Source: an uncultured Bacteroides sp.
GTDB taxonomy: Bacteria > Bacteroidota > Bacteroidia > Bacteroidales > Bacteroidaceae
Direction of reading: 5' to 3'
Assembly (NCBI GenBank): GCA_900553185.1
Contig: USCT01000004.1
Location: 1 to 64,000, forward strand
DNA: 64,000 nucleotides
In this document: positions 44,861 through 53,050 of the stretch, piece after piece
Numbering within the stretch: the first letter of the stretch is position 1
Layout of the letters: every line of letters starts with the position of its first letter
Notes under the pieces: model-generated
What the model saw: the letters and a program-made list of their open reading frames with translations, nothing else
Told to the model about the DNA's origin: nothing
The model's database searches: none
Program-made: the position numbers and the translations under genes

Positions 44861-44882
44861 TTATGTGCAATAATGCACATAA
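44861..44882. promoter_or_regulatory. 22-bp palindromic operator candidate
   Basis: TTATGTGCA and TGCACATAA form a perfect 9-bp inverted repeat around ATAA, centred about 90 bp upstream of the predicted cluster start. The size, dyad symmetry and position fit a site for a dimeric activator. The regulator is not identified. Confidence 0.6.
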
Positions 44883-44896
44883 TCGACTGACTTCTT

Positions 44897-44987
44897 ATAA
44901 CTTTTATCTATACCTACGACTATCCCTTGAATGATTCATGTTCTGAAAACACTTTCATTCTACTGCATAGCGACAGATAAAAGTTAT
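44897..44987. repeat. 13-bp perfect inverted repeat upstream of the cluster
   Basis: ATAACTTTTATCT (44897-44909) and AGATAAAAGTTAT (44975-44987) are perfect inverted copies separated by 65 bp. This could be a paired regulator site or a recombinase site. The 65 bp between contain no clear TAnnTTTG box on either strand. Confidence 0.7.
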
Positions 44988-45038
44988 CCCCCAATATTCC
45001 GACATCAAAAGTTGTTGAACCGTAAAATTCAAACCATA

Positions 45039-45046
45039 CAAAAATA
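45039..45046 (-). promoter_or_regulatory. second possible -7 box upstream of the cluster
   Basis: Minus strand TATTTTTG, a full TAnnTTTG match, but without a -33 TTTG at normal spacing. It would give a leader of about 265 nt carrying the two inverted repeats. The remaining gene-free sequence 44820-45253 shows no reading frame worth calling. Confidence 0.3.
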
Positions 45047-45253
45047 GACAAACACCACAAAAATGTAGAAAAATAAAAGGTCCGTATATGTCTCATTTTG
45101 TCTATTGACTTGTTTCACTCCTTTTTACGACATTAACTAACAACACTTTAGGCGTATCTGATAAATATTTCATTCAGAATACATAAATCCGTATTTTAGG
45201 GAGGTATCTGCCAGTAGAAAACAGGACTTTCCTCAAACAATAAATAACTGTTT

Positions 45254-45295
45254 AAAAAAACGTCCTCACGTTTCCATTCGAACGTGAGGACGTTT
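45254..45295 (-). terminator. terminator of the MBL-fold gene
   Basis: Perfect 15-bp hairpin with an 8-nt loop followed by seven T on the minus strand, about 57 nt after the stop codon. It insulates the cluster promoter region from upstream transcription. Confidence 0.85.
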
Positions 45296-45332
45296 CACTC
45301 AAAACAAACGTTCGTTCTCAACAAGACATCCA
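45254..45332. repeat. 79-bp flanking direct repeat, right copy (contains terminator)
   Basis: Same sequence and orientation as 12710-12788 with 3 mismatches. Here the 15-bp stem (45258-45272 with 45281-45295) is perfect. On the minus strand it is followed by T7 and so terminates the MBL-fold gene that ends at 45352. Confidence 0.9.
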
Positions 45333-45351
45333 GACATTTTTTAAGGCCTGT

Positions 45352-46350
45352 CTACCGTTGGGGCTTTAATTTAACAATTTCTCCCAGATCAGGCACCAGA
45401 ATCTCTTTATTACGCAATTTTGCTTCCGCCCGGAATACATGAGGAGGATCGAACAAGGGTTCATCTGAGAGATCAAAAGTACCGTAATGCATCGGTATGG
45501 TCACGCAAGCATGCATGTCAGACGAAGCAGTCAGCGCATCGTATGGAGATATGTGATTCGGCTTCATGAACCAGCGGGGCTTATAGGCTCCTATACCGAT
45601 CATACAGTAATCAATATGCGGAAAGAGATCGGGCAATTCACGAAAATGCGGAGCATATCCCGTATCACCACTGTTGTAAATGGTTATACCATCTGCCTGA
45701 ATCATGAAAGCTCCCCACAACCTTTCCCCTCCATCGCCTACTCCGCGCTTGCTCCAGTGTTGGGCAGGAAGAAACGTCAGGGTCAGCCCGTCATCGGTAT
45801 ACTGCTGATACCAGGCAGCCTCTATCACTTTCAGTCCGGGAAACCAGGAAGCGATAAGCGCACCGGTACCTAATCCGCAAAAAACTTTCATCTGCGGATT
45901 TTGTGCTACAAGCTTTGTCACGCTTGGCTTGTCCAGATGATCAAAATGATCATGACTGATAAGCAAATAATCAATCTTCTGGAAAATAGAGACATTGGCC
46001 GGCAGCTGAGAACGGCGCTTTACAAACGGAATACTGCCGAACACCGGATCGATCATGAAACGTTTTCCTCCCAACTGGAGAAAAAACGAGTTATGTCCCA
46101 GCCAGATCAGTGAATTACCAACGACCTGCTCCAAGGAATGCAGAAAATGAATACGAGGATTCCACGGAATGGTCCGTTTTTCTCTCCGCTGCGGATTGGG
46201 TGAAAAACGCCATTTCAAGACACTTCCCATCCCCGGACGCCAACGATGCTGACGGTTGAAAAATCTTCCGTTGACCGTAGGATTTCCACGCCAACGAGGA
46301 TTTACAGACGAAAGCTGGTTATTCCGACGAAAAACAATACGTTCACCCAT
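45352..46350 (-). CDS. MBL-fold metal-dependent hydrolase (NAPE-PLD/RomA-like)
   Basis: A metallo-beta-lactamase-fold protein with LIWLGHNSFFLQLGGKRFMIDPVF, the metal motif ISHDHFDHLD, a later His in PAQHWSKRG, and YNSGDTGYAPHF. It resembles the RomA/N-acyl-phosphatidylethanolamine phospholipase D branch. I start it at MGERIVFRRN (46350, 332 residues). The longer frame to 46392 would begin inside the upstream gene's terminator hairpin. It belongs to the conserved side of the cluster boundary. Confidence 0.88.
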   Translation of the reverse strand: MGERIVFRRNNQLSSVNPRWRGNPTVNGRFFNRQHRWRPGMGSVLKWRFSPNPQRREKRTIPWNPRIHFLHSLEQVVGNSLIWLGHNSFFLQLGGKRFMIDPVFGSIPFVKRRSQLPANVSIFQKIDYLLISHDHFDHLDKPSVTKLVAQNPQMKVFCGLGTGALIASWFPGLKVIEAAWYQQYTDDGLTLTFLPAQHWSKRGVGDGGERLWGAFMIQADGITIYNSGDTGYAPHFRELPDLFPHIDYCMIGIGAYKPRWFMKPNHISPYDALTASSDMHACVTIPMHYGTFDLSDEPLFDPPHVFRAEAKLRNKEILVPDLGEIVKLKPQR

Positions 46351-46372
46351 AGCCACAGATTCAAGAATAAAT

Positions 46373-46406
46373 AAAAAAACCGGAAAAAGCACAGTTCTTC
46401 TTCCGG
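46373..46406 (-). terminator. terminator after the acidic hypothetical gene
   Basis: Minus-strand CCGGAA (46401-46406) and TTCCGG (46380-46385), followed by TTTTTTT (46373-46379), 20 nt after the stop at 46426. Confidence 0.7.
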
Positions 46407-46425
46407 CACAGTATATATCAATACA

Positions 46426-46881
46426 TTATTTTTCCTCAAGAAGCTTCTTCAAGAAATCATCCAGTTCTTCATCAAGCCCTTTCAGTAACTCGTCACTCAA
46501 CAACAGTGTATCTTCGTCGTCAATCAACAGCAGTTCGGCTACGGTTTCCTTTTCATCGTCTACCAGTACAAATGAAAAAGGCTTCATCAACGACAGTTTA
46601 TCAATCAGTCCCTTGTCCTTCAATTCCGTAAGTATTGACCGGAGCACTGGTTCTACGTCTGCATAGAAGGTATCACTATCATATTCTACCCATTCATCCA
46701 CAATCACCCGCGACAATTCTTCATCGTCGTCATTAAATATCAACAGTTCTCCGCTTTCCGGATTGGGCTGTAAATGGATATCCGTAACGACCGTATTACC
46801 TGTTCCGGTTGTTATATACCTGCAAAGAGCCTCCTTCAAGGAATCTGCAATTGCAGCTCGTGACTTATCACTCATTTTCAT
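46426..46881 (-). CDS. acidic hypothetical protein
   Basis: A 151-residue soluble protein, very rich in Asp and Glu (for example LIFNDDDEELSR, LLLIDDEDTLLLSDELL), with no signal or membrane segment. I do not recognise the family. It has its own good promoter and terminator, so it is probably monocistronic. Confidence 0.8.
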   Translation of the reverse strand: MKMSDKSRAAIADSLKEALCRYITTGTGNTVVTDIHLQPNPESGELLIFNDDDEELSRVIVDEWVEYDSDTFYADVEPVLRSILTELKDKGLIDKLSLMKPFSFVLVDDEKETVAELLLIDDEDTLLLSDELLKGLDEELDDFLKKLLEEK

Positions 46882-46902
46882 AAGCTTTTACTTTTAAGTA
46901 CT

Positions 46903-46932
46903 CAAAAGTACAAAAAAAATTAAACCTGCAAA
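46903..46932 (-). promoter_or_regulatory. promoter of the acidic hypothetical gene
   Basis: Minus strand TTTG (46929-46932), 18-nt spacer, TACTTTTG (46903-46910). Both elements match the Bacteroidetes consensus; the start codon is 22 nt downstream. Confidence 0.65.
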
Positions 46933-46940
46933 CAAAAACT

Positions 46941-47936
46941 TCAGAATTTGTTTTGAAAACGGTTCATCTGAAGTTTCAGCTTCGGGAGCTCTCCCTTCCG
47001 TTTATCCAGCAAGGAAGCATAAAATCCGATGATTTTCTCTTCTTCCGTATTCGGCTTAGCCAGAGCTTTGGATTTTGAAAGCCATTCCATAGCCTTATCC
47101 ATATCGCCCAACATTTCACAGGCCAAAGCTGTATTAAAAGCAGCCTTCAACTTTAAAGAACCTTTCTTTCGGCTTTCATACAAAGCCATCCACAGACTGC
47201 GTGCGCCTTCCCAATCGTTTTCATTCAGAGAAACCGCTGCATCACGCATCTCCGGCGACCCGCCGTTAAAGTAAAGACGGGTAGTATTTTCCCAATGGGG
47301 AACCAGATGAGACGCCAGCAACGAAGAAGCTCGCTGAGAAATTTCCTCTACCAAAGCCTTATCTGACAATGACGGATCAATATCCCAAAAAACACTGTCA
47401 CGCAACGTAACCACCCGCATCGGTCTTTCACGTCCCGGTATATAAACACTCAGTGTAGGTACATACTGAACTTCCAGAACATTAAACGGGACTGTAACCT
47501 GTTGATAAACAATTTGCTTTTTCTCCGTACGGATTGCTACACGATCCAGTGTGAAAAGCATATCCACCCCCAATTCAGCAGACAGCCGGTCTACCTCCTG
47601 AGAAGTCAACATCCGATGTCCCCGAAATGGAACGACTGTTTTTCCCTGTAAAGCCGAATCACAAATAATAACCTGCCGGAAATAATGGCTGTCAGCCAGT
47701 CCGTTTGCCAGAGATTCGGCAGTAGTCTTACCATCCCCTTCCAGAGACCCCAATGTCAGTAACGAACTTTTAGGTGACGGAATGGGTACCATATTGTTTA
47801 CGACAGCCACCGTAGACAACTGCTCCGGGAAACTGGTTTCGGCAGGTATCAGTTCATCAAACGTAAATGACTGAACGGAACCACACGAGGCCAAAAAACA
47901 GGCCACGATTACATATAGCCAATTGATCTTTTTCAT
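46941..47936 (-). CDS. DUF6340-like lipoprotein
   Basis: A 331-residue lipoprotein (lipobox CFLASC near residue 19, then GSVQSFTFDELIPAETSFP). The middle has STVAVVNNMVPIPSP and a segment about a promised enzyme-free fold (DMLFTLDRVAIRTEKK). The C-terminal third is TPR-like (AAFNTALACEMLGDMDKAMEWL). This matches the general layout of the Bacteroidales DUF6340 family; function unknown. Confidence 0.75.
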   Translation of the reverse strand: MKKINWLYVIVACFLASCGSVQSFTFDELIPAETSFPEQLSTVAVVNNMVPIPSPKSSLLTLGSLEGDGKTTAESLANGLADSHYFRQVIICDSALQGKTVVPFRGHRMLTSQEVDRLSAELGVDMLFTLDRVAIRTEKKQIVYQQVTVPFNVLEVQYVPTLSVYIPGRERPMRVVTLRDSVFWDIDPSLSDKALVEEISQRASSLLASHLVPHWENTTRLYFNGGSPEMRDAAVSLNENDWEGARSLWMALYESRKKGSLKLKAAFNTALACEMLGDMDKAMEWLSKSKALAKPNTEEEKIIGFYASLLDKRKGELPKLKLQMNRFQNKF

Positions 47937-47964
47937 AAGACTGATTCATTCTAATGTCCAAAAG

Positions 47965-47972
47965 CAAAAATA
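47965..47972 (-). promoter_or_regulatory. -7 box for the DUF6340-like gene
   Basis: Minus strand TATTTTTG, a full TAnnTTTG match 29 nt before the start codon. No clear -33. Confidence 0.45.
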
Positions 47973-48007
47973 ATACATTCTCACGGATAATCACGTTAAA
48001 AGGTAAT

Positions 48008-48042
48008 AAAAAGGCCAGCCTAAGCAAAACCTTGGGCTGGCC
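48008..48042 (-). terminator. intrinsic terminator after secA
   Basis: Minus-strand GGCCAGCC (48035-48042) and GGCTGGCC (48013-48020) with additional pairing toward the loop, followed by TTTTTATT. Confidence 0.8.
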
Positions 48043-48071
48043 CTTACTGATATCCTAACAGATATGTACGT

Positions 48072-51000
48072 TTATTCCTTATCCTTACCGCAGCAATTCT
48101 TATACTTTAATCCACTTCCGCATGGACACGGATCGTTACGGCCCACAGTCTTATCGGCACGATAAGGCTCCTGCTTCTGCTGAGCACGTGTATCCTGTGC
48201 GGCGGCAGCCTGCTGGTCAGGATCATTCAAATCAACTTTTTCTTCCTTGTACTGATTACGCTTTGGAGCCGGCTCGGGAGCAGCTTCACGTACCTGCTGC
48301 GGTTCCTGTACCGGTATCTGACCACGCATCAGAACAGAAATGGTATTGTTGTTGATTCTACTTACCATGTTATCAAACAGGTTTACAGATTCCAGTTTAA
48401 AGATCAGCAACGGATCCTTCTGTTCGTAGCTGGCATTCTGTACAGAATGTTTCAGCTCATCCAGTTCGCGCAGGTTTTCTTTCCATGCGTCATCGATGGT
48501 ATGAAGCAAGATCACCTTTTCGAAAGATTTCACAACCTCACGACACTCTGATTCATACGCAGCCTTCAGGTTTACCGGAATATTGTACATACGCTTTCCG
48601 TCGGTAATCGGAATCAAGATATTTTCATACATCTGTCCCTGATTTTCGTATACCTGCTTGATGACCGGATAGGCAATCTGAGCCATACGCTCTGTCTTGC
48701 GCTTGAACAGTGTCATGGCATTCTCAAACACCATTTCGGCCAGATCCTCCTTGCGCTTGCTGCGGAAATCATCTTCTGAGAACGGAGTTTCCATGGCCAG
48801 TGTCTGAAGAATTTCCATACGAACATCTTCGTAAGTAGGCTGCTCTACGGCATTTGCGCAACGGTCCCAAATCATATCAACGATATCCATGCCGATACGT
48901 TCACCCATCAAGGCATGACGACGTTTCGTATAGACTACCGTACGCTGCTTGTTCATCACGTCATCGTATTCCAACAAACGCTTACGGATACCGAAGTTGT
49001 TTTCTTCCACCTTCTTCTGGGCACGTTCGATAGAATTGGAAATCATCTTATGTTCAATCATTTCGCCTTCCTTGAAGCCCAGACGGTCCATCACACGGGC
49101 AATACGGTCGGATGAGAACAGACGCATCAGGTCATCTTCCAGCGATACAAAGAATACAGAAGAACCCGGGTCTCCCTGACGTCCGGCACGACCACGCAGC
49201 TGACGGTCTACACGACGAGATTCATGACGCTCTGTTCCGATGATAGCCAAACCGCCGGCAGCCTTTACCTCCGGACTCAGCTTGATATCGGTACCACGAC
49301 CGGCCATGTTGGTAGCAATGGTAACAGTACTTCCCTGACCGGCCTTTGCCACAATTTCGGCTTCTTTCTGATGCAGCTTGGCATTCAATACGTTGTGAGG
49401 AATCTTACGCAGTGTCAGCATCTTGCTCAGCATTTCTGAAATTTCTACAGAAGTGGTACCTACCAGTACCGGACGGCCTGCCTGTACCATCTTCTCGATT
49501 TCTTCGATAACAGCCTTATATTTTTCACGTTTGGTTTTATAAACGCGGTCGTTCATATCAATACGGGCAATCGGACGGTTAGTAGGAATTACCACGACAT
49601 CCAGTTTGTAAATGTCCCAGAATTCGCCGGCTTCTGTTTCGGCCGTACCGGTCATACCCGACAACTTATGATACATACGGAAGTAATTCTGAAGAGTAAT
49701 GGTAGCGAAAGTCTGGGTAGCGGCTTCTACCTTCACGCCTTCCTTAGCTTCTACAGCCTGATGCAAGCCGTCGCTCCAGCGGCGTCCGTCCATGATACGT
49801 CCCGTCTGCTCGTCTACGATCTTCACCTGTCCGTCCATGACTACATAGTCAGTATCCTTTTCGAACATGGTATAAGCTTTCAGCAACTGGTTGATGGTAT
49901 GTACACGCTCAGATTTAATGGCGTAATTGGTCAGCAGTTCATCTTTCTTCGCCAACTTTTCTTCGTCGCTCAATCCGCTTTCATTTTCCAGTTCGGACAA
50001 CTGGGCAGCAATATCCGGCAACACGAACAAAGTCGGATCCTGAGACTTACCTGTAATCAAATCGATACCTTTATCCGTCAAGTCTACGCTCTTCAGTTTC
50101 TCATCAATTACGAAATACAGAGGCTCTACCGCTTCAGGCATGCGCTTGTTATTCTGTTCCATGTAGATTTCTTCCGTCTTCAGCATACCGGCCTTGATAC
50201 CCGGTTCACTCAGGAACTTAATCAGCGGCTTGTTTTTCGGCAATGCCTTGTGGCTACGGAACAAGGCCAGGAAACCGGCTTCTACATCTTCTTTCTTGTC
50301 AGATGCAATCAGACGCTTGGCATCGGCCAGATATTGGGTAGCCAGTCTGCGCTGAGCTTCCACCAGACGCTCTACCAGCGGACGAAGCACTTCGAACAGC
50401 TGCTGGTCGCCTTTAGGTACCGGTCCGGAAATAATCAACGGAGTACGGGCGTCATCAATCAATACAGAGTCGACCTCATCGACAATGGCATAATTGTGTT
50501 TCCGCTGTACCAGGTCTTTCGGGCTGGTTGCCATGTTGTCACGCAAGTAATCGAAACCGAACTCATTGTTGGTACCGAATGTAATATCGGCCATGTAAGC
50601 ACGACGACGGGCAGCCGAGTTAGGCTGGTGTTTATCGATGCAGTCTACGCTTAATCCGTGGAACATATAGAGCGGACCCATCCACTCAGAGTCACGCTTA
50701 GCCAGATAATCGTTTACGGTTACTACATGAACACCATTACCTGTCAACGCATTCAGGAACACGGGAAGTGTAGCTACCAGGGTCTTACCTTCACCGGTCG
50801 CCATTTCGGCAATCTTTCCCTGATGCAGTACCACACCACCAAACAACTGTACATCATAGTGTACCATACTCCAGACCATTTCATTACCTCCGGCTTTCCA
50901 ATGGTTTTTCCAGATGGCCTTGTCACCGTCGATAGACACAAAGTCACGTCCCTGTCCTGCCAGCTGACGATCGAACTCACTGGCTGTTACAACAATCTCT

Positions 51001-51374
51001 TCATTTTCCGAGAAACGACGTGCCGTATCCTTTACAATGGCGAATGCAGTAGGCAGAATCTCATTTAATACTTCTTCATACTTATCAAGTACCTCTTTTT
51101 CCAGTTTATCGATTTCTGCAAAAATAGGCTCACGCTTTTCGATATCTGTCGATTCAATCGACGCCTTCAGTTCTTCAATACGCTGACATTTATCGGCAGC
51201 CGAATCCTTAATCATTTTTTTCAGCTCCAGCGTCTTCGCACGAAGTTCATCATTACTAAGCTTCTGAATTTCCGGATAAACGGCTTTAACCTTATTTACC
51301 CACGGCTGAATTTCTTTCATGTCGCGAGTAGCCTTGTTTCCGAATAGCTTGCTTATAAATTCATTAAATCCCAT
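48072..51374 (-). CDS. secA: preprotein translocase ATPase SecA
   Basis: The Sec motor, 1100 residues, drives unfolded preproteins through SecYEG. Walker A is MATGEGKTLVATLP, the DEAD-like box is IVDEVDSVLIDDARTPLIISGP, and NBD2 has TNMAGRGTDIKL and QLRGRAGRQGDPG. The C-terminal zinc-binding SEC-C motif reads NDPCPCGSGLKYKNCC. Bacteroidetes SecA is longer than the E. coli protein because of insertions in and after NBD1, visible here around residues 320-400. It is monocistronic with its own promoter and terminator. Confidence 0.98.
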   Translation of the reverse strand: MGFNEFISKLFGNKATRDMKEIQPWVNKVKAVYPEIQKLSNDELRAKTLELKKMIKDSAADKCQRIEELKASIESTDIEKREPIFAEIDKLEKEVLDKYEEVLNEILPTAFAIVKDTARRFSENEEIVVTASEFDRQLAGQGRDFVSIDGDKAIWKNHWKAGGNEMVWSMVHYDVQLFGGVVLHQGKIAEMATGEGKTLVATLPVFLNALTGNGVHVVTVNDYLAKRDSEWMGPLYMFHGLSVDCIDKHQPNSAARRRAYMADITFGTNNEFGFDYLRDNMATSPKDLVQRKHNYAIVDEVDSVLIDDARTPLIISGPVPKGDQQLFEVLRPLVERLVEAQRRLATQYLADAKRLIASDKKEDVEAGFLALFRSHKALPKNKPLIKFLSEPGIKAGMLKTEEIYMEQNNKRMPEAVEPLYFVIDEKLKSVDLTDKGIDLITGKSQDPTLFVLPDIAAQLSELENESGLSDEEKLAKKDELLTNYAIKSERVHTINQLLKAYTMFEKDTDYVVMDGQVKIVDEQTGRIMDGRRWSDGLHQAVEAKEGVKVEAATQTFATITLQNYFRMYHKLSGMTGTAETEAGEFWDIYKLDVVVIPTNRPIARIDMNDRVYKTKREKYKAVIEEIEKMVQAGRPVLVGTTSVEISEMLSKMLTLRKIPHNVLNAKLHQKEAEIVAKAGQGSTVTIATNMAGRGTDIKLSPEVKAAGGLAIIGTERHESRRVDRQLRGRAGRQGDPGSSVFFVSLEDDLMRLFSSDRIARVMDRLGFKEGEMIEHKMISNSIERAQKKVEENNFGIRKRLLEYDDVMNKQRTVVYTKRRHALMGERIGMDIVDMIWDRCANAVEQPTYEDVRMEILQTLAMETPFSEDDFRSKRKEDLAEMVFENAMTLFKRKTERMAQIAYPVIKQVYENQGQMYENILIPITDGKRMYNIPVNLKAAYESECREVVKSFEKVILLHTIDDAWKENLRELDELKHSVQNASYEQKDPLLIFKLESVNLFDNMVSRINNNTISVLMRGQIPVQEPQQVREAAPEPAPKRNQYKEEKVDLNDPDQQAAAAQDTRAQQKQEPYRADKTVGRNDPCPCGSGLKYKNCCGKDKE

Positions 51375-51424
51375 TGTATATCAATATTTATTATTTCAAA
51401 AATAGATTGTCAGGAGAAGATGTG

Positions 51425-51432
51425 CAAAAATA
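51425..51432 (-). promoter_or_regulatory. -7 box for secA
   Basis: Minus strand TATTTTTG, a perfect TAnnTTTG, about 50 nt before the secA start codon. No -33 TTTG at standard spacing. Confidence 0.45.
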
Positions 51433-51433
51433 C

Positions 51434-51485
51434 AAAAAAAGGACGACAGGAAGCACATTATTCTCCTTATTTACGAATTCCTGTC
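51434..51485 (-). terminator. terminator overlapping the end of the PafA-like gene
   Basis: Minus-strand GACAGGAA (51478-51485, inside the last codons) and TTCCTGTC (51445-51452), then CGTCC and TTTTTTT (51434-51440). The loop is long (25 nt), so efficiency is uncertain. Confidence 0.5.
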
Positions 51486-53050
51486 AGCGGAGAAGTGCCA
51501 GCGGCGTTGGGCGCACGGATACGCATGAAATGCGTAACAGTGGGTGCCACTGTCGACATTTTGACAGGTGTATAAATAATTTCAGGCTTGATATTGCATC
51601 CAATAAAGGCCAACGGCACAGAAGCATAAGTATCACGTACTACCTTGACAGTCTTCGAATAAGGATTAAAGACCGACCATCCGGGCATTACTTCTATGTA
51701 AATGTCTCCCGAACAAGCCGCCGTAAAACTGTTTCGGATTTTATCGATACGAGGAGTCCATGCACCCAGTAACAAACGCTGTGCGGAATAAGCCGAACGG
51801 ACTCCACTCATCTGAACTATAAAATCAGAAGCACGATTCATCACTTCAGTGAGATTCATCTTCCGTTCTTCTATCAGCTTATGGTTGAAATAGATTTGCT
51901 GATCATAATAAGTTTCCACATACTGTCCCGGCCCATAAATAGCCATGAGATACATATTCAGCAAAGCGGCACAGCGGTCTATGTGAAATTCTCCTCCCGG
52001 AATACGGTATTGGGGAGGATCGGCCGGATCGGCATCCGAATAACCGGTAGACGTAATGAAAAACAGTGTATTCGACAAACCTATCTTACGGTCTATCAAC
52101 TCCAGTAGATCGCCCAACGTGTTATCCAGACGCACATATACATCCTGAATCTCCAAAGGAAGCTCCGTATTGGGACGATGATCGTAATTTCCCGCATAAT
52201 AAGAAAGTGTCAGCAAATCAGGAACTTCATCCTTACCCACAGATGTATTTTCCAGACAGGCATTTACCAGACGATTTACTTCATCATTCACATAAGGACT
52301 CGTTCTGAATTTCCGGTATTTATCCGCACGTTCGTCGGTAAAATTATGCTTAAACGTCAACTGCTTTACATCAGAAGTCACATACTTATAAGCATTTACC
52401 GGCAAATACGGTTCCCATATCAGATTATCGATTCTGAAATCTACCGCTTCACGATCATTATACGTAGTAATCCACTGGGGAAACGTACCGTAATACGTGC
52501 TTCCACACCACTTCCCCGTCACTTCATTCAGCCAGAAAGCTCCTTTTGCCGCATGTCCGGCAGCCAGCACAGCCATTTCACGCGTAGGAGCAATGGAATA
52601 AACTTCGGCGGTTCCATGAGTCGCTACCATCAGTTCATCCGACACAGTAGAGACCTGAAGGTATTTGGGAGAAGTAGACTCGGATGTATATATGCCCATA
52701 AAATCCTTGTCGTCTACACTTTTCACCACACACAGTGAATTCCGGTCCATCCACCGGTTTCCTACAATACCATTCTGATAAGGAGTCGTACCTGTATACA
52801 AAGAGGCTACTGCAGACGACCGGTCAATGTTGATAAAATCATATTCCGCATTGAAATAGACACGTCCTTCTTTCATCAACCGTTTGAATCCACGTTCACC
52901 ATACATGGCCGAAAAGGCTTCGATGTAATCGGTTCTCAGCTGGTCAATGGTAAGCCCTATAACCAGCTTTGGAACTGGAGATACAGATTGAGCCCGTAAG
53001 CCGGTAATGACAAAAACGGTCAATAAAGATGTAAGTATACGCTCTTTCAT
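51467..53050 (-). CDS. PafA/alkaline-phosphatase-superfamily protein with degenerate active site
   Basis: A 527-residue exported protein (signal ending near LRAQ, residue 21) with the PafA/nucleotide pyrophosphatase fold: LVIGLTIDQLRTDY keeps the first metal Asp (Asp36), and GIVGNRW keeps the Asn. Other catalytic positions differ from the PafA pattern. The nucleophile Thr site is Arg77 (DRSSAVASLYTG), the TDYVGH region reads GNYDHR, the TADHG metal pair reads TSTGY, the KxR pair reads TRE, and the late HVPL His reads SVPL. It is therefore probably a non-catalytic scaffold. The stop/start overlap with DUF4105 (4 nt) shows co-translation. Confidence 0.85.
   Translation of the reverse strand: MKERILTSLLTVFVITGLRAQSVSPVPKLVIGLTIDQLRTDYIEAFSAMYGERGFKRLMKEGRVYFNAEYDFINIDRSSAVASLYTGTTPYQNGIVGNRWMDRNSLCVVKSVDDKDFMGIYTSESTSPKYLQVSTVSDELMVATHGTAEVYSIAPTREMAVLAAGHAAKGAFWLNEVTGKWCGSTYYGTFPQWITTYNDREAVDFRIDNLIWEPYLPVNAYKYVTSDVKQLTFKHNFTDERADKYRKFRTSPYVNDEVNRLVNACLENTSVGKDEVPDLLTLSYYAGNYDHRPNTELPLEIQDVYVRLDNTLGDLLELIDRKIGLSNTLFFITSTGYSDADPADPPQYRIPGGEFHIDRCAALLNMYLMAIYGPGQYVETYYDQQIYFNHKLIEERKMNLTEVMNRASDFIVQMSGVRSAYSAQRLLLGAWTPRIDKIRNSFTAACSGDIYIEVMPGWSVFNPYSKTVKVVRDTYASVPLAFIGCNIKPEIIYTPVKMSTVAPTVTHFMRIRAPNAAGTSPLTGIRK

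Noticed and set aside
45043..45106. 10-bp inverted repeat AATAGACAAA/TTTGTCTATT as a second operator
   Set aside because: Short, AT-rich and widely spaced; likely by chance in a low-complexity gap.
49668..50654. 328-codon plus-strand open frame antisense to secA
   Set aside because: Lies wholly inside the well-supported secA frame, has no recognisable domain and looks like a shadow of its codon pattern.
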